A DNA stretch of 64,000 bases from Bacteroides sp. (GTDB lineage: Bacteria; Bacteroidota; Bacteroidia; Bacteroidales; Bacteroidaceae), in assembly GCA_021201335.1 (NCBI GenBank), contig JAJQFD010000017.1:1-64000 (forward strand), written 5' to 3'. The position numbers and the translations under genes are program-made. Below are positions 17,156 to 26,171 of the stretch, one piece after another; the stretch's first letter is position 1, and each line of letters begins with the position of its first letter. The notes under the pieces were generated by a model. The model had not been told where the DNA came from. It ran no database searches and worked only from the letters and a program-made list of their open reading frames with translations.

Positions 17156-17361
17156 ATTTCAAACAAGTATCACTAGTTACATAACTCATTGTAAGCCGCT
17201 GAATAGAAATAACTTAGATGTGATGCTTTTGTAATTTCTCTATCATTCTATTTACACAAACTACATACTTTGGCTGGCACTTTAATAACCGAAATGCATT
17301 ATTTACTTCTATAAATCAATGATTTATAACTTATGGTGGAAATTGAAGAGAATAATTTTAA
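17156..17361. other. Intergenic region between converging genes
   Basis: A+T-rich sequence between the GH3-operon terminator and the 3' end of the Gfo/Idh gene. I see no gene or clear hairpin in it. Confidence 0.4.
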
Positions 17362-18348
17362 TCAGATTTTCCCAAGAATTTTATCCATCACCCAGTTAGT
17401 AGTAGTAGCACTTTCGCCGTCGCATGAGCAAATGGATTTTCCTAAAAGATCATCCACAACTGCTTGAATCAATGGTTGTTGAACATGCTCGGGATTAGGT
17501 ACCATGATTTCTTCCGTACCTTTTTCTGTGTGTAGTATAATTGGGTCAAAGGTAAATACAGAAAAGCTAATGGAGCCTTTGTCACCTATAATTTGTATAC
17601 AATCTTCGGTGGCAGACTCATGGGCTACGAAACACCAGGAACCGGAACCTACCAATCCATTGTCAAATTTAAAACATGCGCTAATGGTATCTTCTACTTC
17701 GTACAATCCTCCGCGGTTGCTATTGTACCCACTGGCTTCCAGAATGTATCCGAACATATCTTGCAATAAATCAATCTGATGAGGAGCAAGGTCGTAGAAA
17801 TATCCTCCACCGGCTATATCCGGTTGTAAACGCCAAGGTAAGTTATCACGGTTGTAGTCCAGCTCCCGGGGCGGTTGAGCGAAACGAATCTGTACATTGA
17901 TCACATTGCCAATTGTTCCGTTGGTAGCCAGTTCCTTTACTTTCAGAAAGTAGGGAAGATATCTACGGTAATAAGCAACAAAGCAACGTGCACCTGTCTC
18001 CTGGGCAATTCTGTTAATGCGGGTACATTCTTCATAAGTGACCCCCATGGGCTTTTCAATGTAAACATCCTTACCAGCCTTCATAGCCATAATAGCATAG
18101 GTAGCATGAGACGAAGGGGGAGTGGCTATATAAACAGCATTTACATCCGGATCTTCAACTATGTCAAGTGCATCATCGTACCATTTTCCTATACCCATTT
18201 TTTCCGCACAGGTTTTGGCCTTTGATATTTCCCGACTCATAACTGCCACTACCTCAGATTGTTCTATTTTCTGAAATGCCGGACCGCTTTTTTTGATGGT
18301 TACGTCACCACAGCCGATAAATCCCCATTTAATGATTTTTTCGCTCAT
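17362..18348 (-). CDS. Gfo/Idh/MocA family NAD(P)-dependent oxidoreductase
   Basis: 328 residues with an N-terminal Rossmann fold (GFIGCGDVTIKKSGPAF, residues 8-24) and the family motif EKPMG (near residue 97) that holds the catalytic lysine. The later AGGGYFYDLAPHQIDLLQDMFG segment carries the conserved Asp-x3-His. No signal peptide is present, so it is cytoplasmic. Members oxidise or reduce sugars, inositols or related polyols; the substrate here is unknown. It is the last gene of a minus-strand operon after the solute-binding-like and porin genes (15 bases from the former). Confidence 0.88.
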   Translation of the reverse strand: MSEKIIKWGFIGCGDVTIKKSGPAFQKIEQSEVVAVMSREISKAKTCAEKMGIGKWYDDALDIVEDPDVNAVYIATPPSSHATYAIMAMKAGKDVYIEKPMGVTYEECTRINRIAQETGARCFVAYYRRYLPYFLKVKELATNGTIGNVINVQIRFAQPPRELDYNRDNLPWRLQPDIAGGGYFYDLAPHQIDLLQDMFGYILEASGYNSNRGGLYEVEDTISACFKFDNGLVGSGSWCFVAHESATEDCIQIIGDKGSISFSVFTFDPIILHTEKGTEEIMVPNPEHVQQPLIQAVVDDLLGKSICSCDGESATTTNWVMDKILGKI

Positions 18349-18363
18349 TGTTTGAATGTTGCT

Positions 18364-19182
18364 TTAAAAGTATTTGGAAGTAAGTTCTTTAAAGGCTCTT
18401 GATTCCATATAATCTGTAAGCCATGCATTGATGGTATCTCTTAATGCTGGCGATTGTTTATTGATTCCCCATGAATAGAATTGAGTAAAGCTGATACCCG
18501 TGTTAATGTCTAGCTGGGGTAAAGAATCTAGGGCTGCCAGTGCAATATCTTCATCTGCTACTGCATAATCAATGTCTCCATAAGCAACCATTGATATGAG
18601 TTGTTCCTGACCGTATTTGTCTATTTCCTGTATATAAATCGTATCACCGATTTCATTACTTAGATTGCGAATGCGGAGGAGAGAAGAAGAACCTTTCACT
18701 ATGTGAAGGGTTTTCTGGGCTAATTGTAATTGGCTCTGGATAAAAGTTTTACTGGTATCACTTTCGGCTTTTCGTTGTACCAATACTTGTTTATTCCGTA
18801 TGATAGGAATAGAAAACAAGATGGAATCCTGTAAAGCAGTTGTAACGGGTACACCGTAAGCAATGACATCATACGTACCGTTTTCGAGTTCGCGCAATCG
18901 TTTTTCAAAACTCATTTCAGGTACTACTTCCACCTGGAGGCCTTTGGATCGTGCAAAAGCTTCAATGAGTTCGTAATGAAAACCGGAGATCGTATCTTCA
19001 TTTACAAAGTAACTGATTGTATTGTATTCAGTTACAGCTTTGAGTGTTCCGTCGGAGATAATTTCCGAATAGTCCCTAGGATGGGGCTGAGGCTTGGATT
19101 TACGTTTGGGCCATATTGATACTATTAATACAGCTATCACAGCTATAATAATATATTTAAAGATACGTTTGTTAAGTGTCAT
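18364..19182 (-). CDS. Membrane-anchored solute-binding-like protein (SBP family 3/MltF N-domain-like)
   Basis: 272 residues: one N-terminal helix (residues 8-24, likely an uncleaved anchor) and a bilobal substrate-binding domain of the family-3 type (GTLKAVTEYNTISYFV, then DTISGFHYELIEAFA, and ELENGTYDVIAYGVPVT). It looks like the N-terminal half of MltF/YfhD lytic transglycosylases but lacks the transglycosylase domain. No ABC transporter is next to it; instead it is followed by an oxidoreductase and preceded, five bases away, by a porin. Sensing or presenting a small ligand in the periplasm is an inference. Confidence 0.75.
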   Translation of the reverse strand: MTLNKRIFKYIIIAVIAVLIVSIWPKRKSKPQPHPRDYSEIISDGTLKAVTEYNTISYFVNEDTISGFHYELIEAFARSKGLQVEVVPEMSFEKRLRELENGTYDVIAYGVPVTTALQDSILFSIPIIRNKQVLVQRKAESDTSKTFIQSQLQLAQKTLHIVKGSSSLLRIRNLSNEIGDTIYIQEIDKYGQEQLISMVAYGDIDYAVADEDIALAALDSLPQLDINTGISFTQFYSWGINKQSPALRDTINAWLTDYMESRAFKELTSKYF

Positions 19183-19187
19183 AATAA

Positions 19188-21233
19188 TTAATCATAAAAG
19201 TTCCACGAAAGCCCCACCTTAAGTAATCGCTGATTGATCGGATAGTGAGGGGCCAGAAAATAGTTAGGGTCACTCATTCCCTGATTCACATGATACATCA
19301 TCACAAAGAAACGGGTTCGTTTCAAATGGAAATTAGCGTATGCATTTATAATCGGGTATCCTCCCAGTTTTATTTTTTCGCTACCGCCTTGCACATGGAA
19401 TTGTTGTATTCCCGGTGAGTAAGCAGGGGCTTCATATTCTGTAAAGTATCTTACATCCACACCAAGCTGCAGGCTAAGCACTCTTTTAGCGAGCTTGGCA
19501 TTTATATATAAATTGTGGTATAAAGAAAAATCAGGTACGGGTGCTACGTCAGGGTTGCTGGTTTTCTGCCAGATAACCTCATTGTCTAAATGCAAAATCC
19601 CCAGTTTGAAGTCTTGTTTAATCCGGGCAGTTGCTACCTTGATATTTCCGGAAGCTTGCCGGGGTAAAGCATTTCCATCGAAATAAGTATAATTCTTGAT
19701 AACTTCCAGTCCGGCACGAAGGTTCGTTCGCCAACGAGCAATATTTAGCTCTCCTTCCAGGTGGGTACGGAACTCCTTATCCATATTCGTATTATCCCAC
19801 CAGTAATGTTTAGAATGATAATGACGCATATAAAAAGCAGGGAGGGTGTTCGATATACTTCCCCTGGCAATCATCGTAATGGTGTCATTAAACAGTCTGA
19901 CATTCAGGTCGGCATCTCCGTCTACCTTAAATTGTCCTAACGCCTCACCGCCAATACCTACTTCTCCGATTACGCGGTAATGAAGCAGATTACCTTGTCT
20001 TTTCAGCAATTCGCCTCCCAGATATATCTCATGTTCAGTATACTTTTGTTCTGATAATGAATCTTCGCTCATTAACTGGTATTTATTCAGCTTGTGAGAG
20101 ATGTAGGCGGTTAATCCTGCCTTGGCATATTTGTTAAAACCTTCCAGCAGTGCGATTCCAAAGGTGTTTTTTACACCAAAGTAAGTTGTTGAATCTTTGG
20201 CATAGTCCATGTTAGGGAGATAATCATTGGAAAAGTAGTTTTCTACCTTGTCCTGAGAAATAAATCGGTGGCGTGACCTTTCCACTTTAGCGGTATGAAT
20301 AAAACTGGTGACCGGTACGAATTCACGTATAATACTATCCGTACTCGTAGTATCAGCCAATTCCCTGTAAAACCCCAGATTGTAGCGGTGTGTCAGGTAC
20401 ACATGGAAGTGCTTGTTATAATTATAAGTTTCACTTAGTACCGTAGGCATATCTCGGGGATCGACTTTTCGGTTATCTCCTGTAGGCGGTTCATCAGGGG
20501 TAGTAATGAAGCGGTCGTCTGTAATTCCCCCGTTTTCCTTTAATTTCATATTATAGGCGTTATAAATGAAATGCGCCCGGTATTTATCACCTACGTAGCT
20601 TCCAAACAAGCCACCTTTCAGGTAAGAAGTAGATTGATTTTGGTAATATCCCCGACCATATAGGTAGTCAAACTGGAATCCAAAAGCCAGTTGCTTGTTA
20701 ACATTCACCGAAAAGTAGGGAATAAACCTATCTTCTCCATATAGTTTATCAAATGTTTTATAGTAAGTGATGTTGGTATAGGGGATATTGCTATTGGTAA
20801 AATAATGTTGATCAACTCCTTTTACAAAATCATCGAACGGTTCCAGGAAAAGAGAAGAAGAGTGAAGTTTGCGGTCGGAAAAAATGCGCGATAATCGGGG
20901 AGCACCGAGGTTACCCAGATAATTGTAATGTCCGTTGATTCCTTCCGTAAGGTTTGTATTTTGGAACTGGAGGAAAGCTGTATCTGCCGGTGTTGGAATA
21001 ATGTTTCCCAGTTCAGAACTAATATGCCACTGATATAACTTAGGAGCCAGACTGATAATCTCAACTTGTGTCGTGTCTCCTTCCAACAGATCCCGGTTCG
21101 GATTCATGGGATCATTAGGGTCATACATGTTATTCATCCCAGGGGTATTCAGGTTGGGATTCAAATTCTGTGCCATCAGAGAAAACTGACAGACAAGAAA
21201 TAAGCATATATATATTAGTCGTTTACTTGTCAT
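19188..21233 (-). CDS. Large putative porin of Bacteroidota
   Basis: About 681 residues with a signal peptide (MTSKRLIYICLFLVCQFSLMA-Q). The body is rich in aromatic residues and beta strands (for example YLTHRYNLGFYREL, HYRVIGEVGIGGEALGQF) and ends in KVGLSWNFYD, an outer-membrane-type C-terminus. It fits the Bacteroidota putative porin family. I start it at 21233, not at the ATG four codons upstream, because a -7 box (21243-21250) overlaps the upstream ATG. It is the first gene of the three-gene operon. Confidence 0.8.
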   Translation of the reverse strand: MTSKRLIYICLFLVCQFSLMAQNLNPNLNTPGMNNMYDPNDPMNPNRDLLEGDTTQVEIISLAPKLYQWHISSELGNIIPTPADTAFLQFQNTNLTEGINGHYNYLGNLGAPRLSRIFSDRKLHSSSLFLEPFDDFVKGVDQHYFTNSNIPYTNITYYKTFDKLYGEDRFIPYFSVNVNKQLAFGFQFDYLYGRGYYQNQSTSYLKGGLFGSYVGDKYRAHFIYNAYNMKLKENGGITDDRFITTPDEPPTGDNRKVDPRDMPTVLSETYNYNKHFHVYLTHRYNLGFYRELADTTSTDSIIREFVPVTSFIHTAKVERSRHRFISQDKVENYFSNDYLPNMDYAKDSTTYFGVKNTFGIALLEGFNKYAKAGLTAYISHKLNKYQLMSEDSLSEQKYTEHEIYLGGELLKRQGNLLHYRVIGEVGIGGEALGQFKVDGDADLNVRLFNDTITMIARGSISNTLPAFYMRHYHSKHYWWDNTNMDKEFRTHLEGELNIARWRTNLRAGLEVIKNYTYFDGNALPRQASGNIKVATARIKQDFKLGILHLDNEVIWQKTSNPDVAPVPDFSLYHNLYINAKLAKRVLSLQLGVDVRYFTEYEAPAYSPGIQQFHVQGGSEKIKLGGYPIINAYANFHLKRTRFFVMMYHVNQGMSDPNYFLAPHYPINQRLLKVGLSWNFYD

Positions 21234-21242
21234 AATTAGCGG

Positions 21243-21250
21243 CAAATATA
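21243..21250 (-). promoter_or_regulatory. -7 box of the porin operon
   Basis: CAAATATA on the plus strand reads TATATTTG on the minus strand. It lies only 9 bases from the ATG at 21233, so transcription would start almost at the start codon. Confidence 0.5.
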
Positions 21251-21494
21251 CAATAAATTTGATTGATAGGAGAAGTGGCGTCTGTACATGAGAGTTAAAA
21301 AATAATATAAAGTAGTATTATAAAGTTGTTTAGGTTTCAAAAACATTCCCACTAAACGGGAAAAAGTTACAATGAGAAAGGGAAAGCGAGAGTTACTAAA
21401 CTGTCAGAATTCTTTCCAATTAATAGCATATAATAGTATGTCGCAGAACATTTTCCTATTGGAGAAATGCCTGCGGCATACTCATTTATTTATA

Positions 21495-22037
21495 TTATAC
21501 CTGGTAGATGAGTTCCATCCCTTTCAGAATAGCGATTTCATTCATCGGAATCAGGTGGTGATGACGTTCAGGTAACGTTTTTTTCAGTCCTTTTAAGACA
21601 CTGTCAATAGTAACAACTGGTTTTATTTTTAATAAGCCCCCCAGCACAATCATATTAAAGGCTTTGGCATTCTTCATTTCATTGGCTGCATCCATTGCAT
21701 CAATCCGGTAGATCTGGATATCAGTCCGTGTAGGAGGGTTAATTATTCCATAACTGTCATAAATAAGGATACCGCCCGGCTTTACTTTATTTTCAAACTT
21801 TTCCAGGGAAGGTTGGTTCAAAATAATGGCGGCATCGTATTTACTTAGAATAGGAGAGGAGATTCTTTCGTCGCTGACAATAACCGTAACATTCGCCGTA
21901 CCTCCGCGTTGTTCTGGGCCATAAGCGGGCATCCAGCTAACCTCCTTGCCTTCCATTAATCCTGAATAAGCCAGAATTTTTCCCATGGAAAGTACCCCCT
22001 GACCTCCGAAACCTGCTATAATTATTTCTTCTTTCAT
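21495..22037 (-). CDS. korC: 2-oxoacid:ferredoxin oxidoreductase gamma subunit
   Basis: 180-residue gamma domain: GFGGQGVLSMGKILAYSG at residues 9-26 is the conserved start of the family, followed by GPEQRGGTANVTV. It is one of the separate subunits of a KorDABC/VorDABC-type enzyme that oxidises 2-oxoglutarate or branched 2-oxoacids with CoA to acyl-CoA, CO2 and reduced ferredoxin. In Bacteroidales this set is generally taken as 2-oxoglutarate synthase, but the substrate is not certain. It is the last gene of the operon, four bases after korB. Confidence 0.9.
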   Translation of the reverse strand: MKEEIIIAGFGGQGVLSMGKILAYSGLMEGKEVSWMPAYGPEQRGGTANVTVIVSDERISSPILSKYDAAIILNQPSLEKFENKVKPGGILIYDSYGIINPPTRTDIQIYRIDAMDAANEMKNAKAFNMIVLGGLLKIKPVVTIDSVLKGLKKTLPERHHHLIPMNEIAILKGMELIYQV

Positions 22038-22041
22038 ACTC

Positions 22042-22809
22042 TTATTGTTTATCTTTTAAGTCGCCCAGCGGGTAATAGGGAAACATATTCTCTTCCATCC
22101 ATTTGTTCGATGCTTCCGGAGTCATTTTCCAGCCGGAACTACAGGTGGATACAATTTCAACCAGATTGGAACCTTTGCCGCTCATTGAATTCTCAAAGGC
22201 TTTACGAATGGCTTTTTTTGCTTTTCGAATAGCCGGAACTGTTTGTACAGACTGGCGGGTTACGTAAGCTGTACCTTCCAGTTGGGCAGCAATTTCGGTA
22301 ATTTTTAAAGGATAACCATGCAGAGCCACATCCCGTCCGTAAGGAGAGGTAGAAGTTTTCATACCAACCAGCGTAGTAGGTGCCATTTGTCCACCCGTCA
22401 TTCCGTAGATAGCATTATTGATGAAAATAATGGTGATGTTTTCGCCGCGATTCAGTGCGTGAATGGTTTCGGCAGTGCCTATGCACGCCAGATCTCCGTC
22501 TCCCTGATAGGTGAAAACCAATCTGTCGGGCCATAAACGTTTTATGGCGGATGCTACGGCGGGAGCACGTCCGTGAGCCGCTTCCTGCCAGTCAATATCC
22601 AGGTAATTATAAATAAAAACGGCACAGCCTACGGGTGAAATGCCGACGGTCTTTTCTTCCATTCCCATTTCTTCGATAACCTCTGCTACCAGTTTATGCA
22701 CCACACCGTGGCTACAGCCTGGGCAATAGTGCATGGGGTTATCATTCATGAGAGTTGGTTTGGTTTTTACCAGATTCTCCGGTTTGATTATTTCTTCTTT
22801 AGTGATCAT
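22042..22809 (-). CDS. korB: 2-oxoacid:ferredoxin oxidoreductase beta subunit (thiamine-diphosphate binding)
   Basis: 255 residues. CPGCSHG near residue 29 gives cysteines for the iron-sulfur cluster. The thiamine-diphosphate motif is GDGDLACIGTAETIHA with the closing NNAIYGMTGGQ about 25 residues later. It forms the active site with korA. It follows korA after a gap of about 250 bases that contains a small membrane-protein gene. Confidence 0.92.
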   Translation of the reverse strand: MITKEEIIKPENLVKTKPTLMNDNPMHYCPGCSHGVVHKLVAEVIEEMGMEEKTVGISPVGCAVFIYNYLDIDWQEAAHGRAPAVASAIKRLWPDRLVFTYQGDGDLACIGTAETIHALNRGENITIIFINNAIYGMTGGQMAPTTLVGMKTSTSPYGRDVALHGYPLKITEIAAQLEGTAYVTRQSVQTVPAIRKAKKAIRKAFENSMSGKGSNLVEIVSTCSSGWKMTPEASNKWMEENMFPYYPLGDLKDKQ

Positions 22810-22865
22810 ATCTTTTATTTACGATTTGCGATTTTATGTTCGACGACATGAAATCGTCTTAAGTA

Positions 22866-23036
22866 TTATCGGTTAGTAAAACGGATGAAGAACTCCATTA
22901 TTTTACAAAATAAAGTAGCTCCACATACATATAAGAATATCTTTTTATCATCTACGGCAAAGTAAACAATAATCGAGACAAGTGCTCCGATCAAAAAGAT
23001 GGTATTGAGTATGCCTCTTATTTTATCCGGATTCAT
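22866..23036 (-). CDS. Small two-helix membrane protein in the kor operon
   Basis: A 56-residue open frame: MNPDKIRGIL at the start, a hydrophobic helix (about residues 9-28, NTIFLIGALVSIIVYFA), a DDKK turn, a second hydrophobic segment (about 33-50) and the end FFIRFTNR. Two helices linked by a charged turn suggest a real membrane protein. The gene lies between korA and korB on the same strand, 22 bases after korA stops and 56 bases before korB starts. I do not recognise a family. A role in docking the enzyme near the membrane (for example near Rnf) is only a guess. Confidence 0.7.
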   Translation of the reverse strand: MNPDKIRGILNTIFLIGALVSIIVYFAVDDKKIFLYVCGATLFCKIMEFFIRFTNR

Positions 23037-23058
23037 ACGTGTATAATCAGGGTTTAAA

Positions 23059-24135
23059 TCAGATCAGTTTTTCTTTCAAAGCAATTACAATTTCGTCCGG
23101 GTCGGGAACAATACCTCCCAGGCGGCCGAAATGTTCAACCTTTACTTTTCCATTCACAGCCAGACGAATATCTTCTACCATTTGTCCGGCGTTTAATTCG
23201 AGAGACAGCATACCTTTTACTTTGTCAGCATAATCGGCAATGGCTTTTGTTGGAAAAGGCCACAAAGTAATTGGACGAAGAATGCCTACCTTAATTCCTT
23301 CTTCACGGGCCATTTCCATTGCTTTTTGTCCGATACGCGCCATAGAGCCAAATGCTATAATAAGGTAATCCGCATCATCGCAGTTAATTTCTTCAAAGCG
23401 AACTTCCGTTTCTTCAATCAACCTGTATTTAGCCTGGAAACGAAGATTGTTCTGTTCCATTGGTTCCGGTTGTAACTCCAGGGAAGTGATAATATTAGGT
23501 TTCCGGCCATTTGTTCTGCCGGTAGAAGCCCATGGACATTGGGCGATGAGTTCTTCTTCAGTACGGCGTGTTTTTTGAGGAGGGAGAACCACTTTTTCCA
23601 TCATTTGTCCAATAACACCATCGGTAAGTATGATAGCCGGATTACGGTATTTAAAAGCCAGTTCGAATCCCAGGTTAACAAAATCGGCCATTTCCTGTAC
23701 GGAAGATGGGGCTAGGGCAATCAGCCGATAATCACCATGTCCGCCTCCTTTAACTGTCTGGAAGTAGTCAGCCTGACTGGGTTGGATTGTACCTAATCCG
23801 GGACCTCCACGCATTACATTTACTATTAAGCAAGGAAGTTCCGCACCTGCCAGATAAGAAATTCCTTCCTGTTTTAAGCTGATACCCGGGCTGGAGGAGG
23901 ATGTCATCACCATTTTTCCAGTTCCGGCACCCCCGTATACCATATTTATAGCTGCTACTTCACTTTCGGCCTGTAATACCACCATACCAGTAGTTTCCCA
24001 GGGCTTAAGTTCCGCCAGCGTTTCCAATATCTCCGATTGGGGGGTAATGGGGTAACCAAAATATCCGTCGACGCCACAACGTACTGCTGCATGAGAAATA
24101 GCTTCATTACCTTTTAATAATACAACTTCTTCCAT
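23059..24135 (-). CDS. korA: 2-oxoacid:ferredoxin oxidoreductase alpha subunit
   Basis: 358 residues with the pyrimidine-binding domain first (GNEAISHAAVRCGVDGYFGYPITPQSEILE, residues 9 onward), the segment SPGISLKQEGISYLAGAELPCLIVNVMRGGPGLG, and a C-terminal transketolase-like domain (VGILRPITLWPFP). Together with korB it binds thiamine diphosphate and the oxoacid. A separate ferredoxin-type gene (korD) lies about 100 bases upstream. Length and motifs look complete. Confidence 0.92.
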   Translation of the reverse strand: MEEVVLLKGNEAISHAAVRCGVDGYFGYPITPQSEILETLAELKPWETTGMVVLQAESEVAAINMVYGGAGTGKMVMTSSSSPGISLKQEGISYLAGAELPCLIVNVMRGGPGLGTIQPSQADYFQTVKGGGHGDYRLIALAPSSVQEMADFVNLGFELAFKYRNPAIILTDGVIGQMMEKVVLPPQKTRRTEEELIAQCPWASTGRTNGRKPNIITSLELQPEPMEQNNLRFQAKYRLIEETEVRFEEINCDDADYLIIAFGSMARIGQKAMEMAREEGIKVGILRPITLWPFPTKAIADYADKVKGMLSLELNAGQMVEDIRLAVNGKVKVEHFGRLGGIVPDPDEIVIALKEKLI

Positions 24136-24238
24136 TATTTGATTTTTATTTTAGAATCTAAAATTAGTAGAAAGCAGTTCTGAATTTACAGGGAGTGTTT
24201 TTAGTTTCATCTCCTTTATCTTCTTCACTACTTACTTC

Positions 24239-24466
24239 TTATTGCTCTTTTACTTTAAATACTGAGATGCATCCATCCGGACAAACAATTGCGCATGAAC
24301 TGCACCCATTACAAGTATCCTCCAGAATTTGTAGTGCAAAATTATACCCTTTTATATTTACTTCCTTGCTGAGAGTTAATACATTGAGCGGACAGGCTAC
24401 GACACAAAGGTTGCAGCCTTTGCAACGTTCGGTGTTCACTTCAATTGCTCCTTTAATTTTCGCCAT
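24239..24466 (-). CDS. korD: 2-oxoacid:ferredoxin oxidoreductase delta subunit, 2x4Fe-4S ferredoxin
   Basis: 75-residue ferredoxin with two cluster motifs, CKGCNLCVVACPLNVL and CNGCSSCAIVCPDGCI. It carries electrons from the korAB active site to free ferredoxin. It is the first intact gene of the kor operon, after the interrupted TPR gene. Confidence 0.92.
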   Translation of the reverse strand: MAKIKGAIEVNTERCKGCNLCVVACPLNVLTLSKEVNIKGYNFALQILEDTCNGCSSCAIVCPDGCISVFKVKEQ

Positions 24467-24497
24467 AATTATATGATTACGTTAATCTAAATATTGT

Positions 24498-24776
24498 TTA
24501 TTGATTATACATGTCTTTATGATAGAAGTTTAAGATGTCAATAACCATCTGACGGGCATTTGCAGCAGGGCTTTCAGGATTAATGTCAATCGCTTACTGG
24601 TAATTATTTAAGGCTTGTTGCCAGTTGCCGCATTTTCGATATGCATTTCCGAGCAGGTAATAAGCTTCGTCTTTAAATAAAGCATCTTCACGAGACAAGT
24701 ATCTGTTTAATGCCTGAATGGAATTTTCAACTTCACCTTTCTCCAATTGTTTTCTAATATATTTTAGTTCTTCCAT
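24498..24776 (-). pseudogene. TPR-repeat protein interrupted by an in-frame stop
   Basis: The reading frame from 24776 gives a tetratricopeptide-repeat protein (AYYLLGNAYRKCGNWQQALNNYQ), then a TAA at 24594-24596. The same frame goes on after it as AIDINPESPAANARQMVIDIL and ends at 24498. The TPR consensus at the stop position is Lys (NYQ-K-AIDINP), so one AAA-to-TAA change would explain it. The intact protein would have 92 residues, the truncated one 60. It opens the kor operon and has its own -7 box. Expression of a truncated but stable protein cannot be excluded. Confidence 0.75.
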
Positions 24777-24804
24777 CGAAATGGTATTTCAGGTAAATGT
24801 TGTA

Positions 24805-24812
24805 CAAAGATA
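24805..24812 (-). promoter_or_regulatory. -7 box of the kor operon
   Basis: CAAAGATA on the plus strand reads TATCTTTG on the minus strand, 28 bases before the TPR gene start. Confidence 0.6.
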
Positions 24813-25399
24813 GTTTTTATTTAGTGAAACATTTTATTGAATAGTGAAAAAAGAGCAAAACGAAACTTAAACAAGTGCACTGGTGATGTTCCTCCTATCA
24901 TTCTGACATTCTTTACAATGATAACCTTATTCAGGAAGAATTCATGATTGAGAAGAAGGTATAAATTTTGTGTTCAATTTTAAATCAAAATGTTGTATTC
25001 TCGGATTAAAATCGAATACACTAAAGACCCACTATACAGTACTCTAGTCATTGGGTATGAAGATGGCAGAAATGAGAATTCATGGGGAACTTTCAATCTA
25101 CTGAGAACTACAACAGACGAATGAAAAATGGAAATAAATGTAAGAAAAGAATGGTACAAAACCATTCTTTTCCTTTTTTTAGAGCGAATATTTTTTTAGA
25201 GAAATATTTGGAAATATTCATAAAAAAACTGACTTTTGTATTCTCTGATTCAGATAGTTTCACTTTTGCAAAAAAAGAAGGATGTAAATGATTGTTGCTC
25301 TTTGGGCTAAGTAGAATATTAATAATAAAATTGTATATAGTTTAAATACACACATTATACCCGATCGGATTATATATATAAAACATAGGAGAGTTTATA
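24813..25399. other. Intergenic region before the lipoprotein gene
   Basis: 587 bases of A+T-rich sequence between divergent genes. A TTTTG at 25234-25238 and CACTTTTG at 25261-25268, with a 22-base spacer, could be a weak promoter for the lipoprotein gene. I see no gene or RNA here. Confidence 0.35.
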
Positions 25400-25981
25400 G
25401 TGAGAAATTGTTTTTTTATTTTAGGTTTATTTTCTTTGTTTCTACTTGCCTGCGAAAATGATGATAATTTTAGAAATGAGGAGCTAATTGATGACGTTGC
25501 CACAAGACCTGTTACCCCTTCCAGGGAAGAAGGTATTATTCTACAGAACACAAATTGGACCAATCAGATATTCGAATTATATGTTCATAATAGAGAAAAA
25601 GTATCCATAAAGCAAGGGTTTTATGGGACGTTGACTCAACGCGAAGGCGACTTTATGAATGATGAAATAGAAGGCAAAGAATTTCCGGTAAACCGACTGA
25701 TCCATATATATGAATATACCACATTTTCAGAAGTTATCGAGGAAGAGCGTTATACTCCTTTTTATACAGAAGTAGAGACTAAATTAATAGCTACTATTGA
25801 ATGTGACGAAGAAGGTTTTTATGAATTTGAGCTGTCCCCAGGAAAATATTCTCTATTTATTGTAGAAAATAATTCCTTATATGCAAATTCCGGAGATAGT
25901 TACGGTGGCTTAAATTCGGTGGAAGTTGAGGCCAATAAGATCTCTGAAAGAAACCTGGAAATAAATTATGCTTTGGACTAA
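25400..25981 (+). CDS. Lipoprotein with a carboxypeptidase-regulatory-like domain
   Basis: 193 residues, GTG start, preceded by AGGAGAG. The lipobox is LFLLAC, with Cys18 the expected lipidated residue. The mature part has a hydrophilic linker and then beta-rich sequence; the C-terminal portion (IECDEEGFYEFELSPGKYSLFIVENN) resembles the YxFxxLxPGxYxL strand pattern of carboxypeptidase-regulatory-like or prealbumin-like domains. No catalytic residue is seen. It is a single gene with a terminator at 26036. Function unknown; surface or periplasmic binding is possible. Confidence 0.65.
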   Translation: MRNCFFILGLFSLFLLACENDDNFRNEELIDDVATRPVTPSREEGIILQNTNWTNQIFELYVHNREKVSIKQGFYGTLTQREGDFMNDEIEGKEFPVNRLIHIYEYTTFSEVIEEERYTPFYTEVETKLIATIECDEEGFYEFELSPGKYSLFIVENNSLYANSGDSYGGLNSVEVEANKISERNLEINYALD

Positions 25982-26035
25982 AAATCAGAAAGATTATTTG
26001 AAATAATAAGATCAATTTCTTTAAAATGATGTAAA

Positions 26036-26069
26036 GTCAGATAAGACGAACGTTTTATCTGGCTTTTTT
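26036..26069 (+). terminator. Terminator of the lipoprotein gene
   Basis: GTCAGATAAGAC pairs with GTTTTATCTGGC (with G-T pairs) around a short loop, followed by six T. Confidence 0.75.
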
Positions 26070-26171
26070 GTTTTTTCCTGAAAATTATACATCCTAACTG
26101 TGATTACAATTAACAGATAATAGCGTCCTCTATTATGAACAATAATATCAATGAAACATTATAATTTCACT

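Noticed and set aside
21372..21575. 67-codon open frame on the plus strand
   Set aside because: It overlaps the 3' end of korC on the other strand and lacks a protein-like composition.
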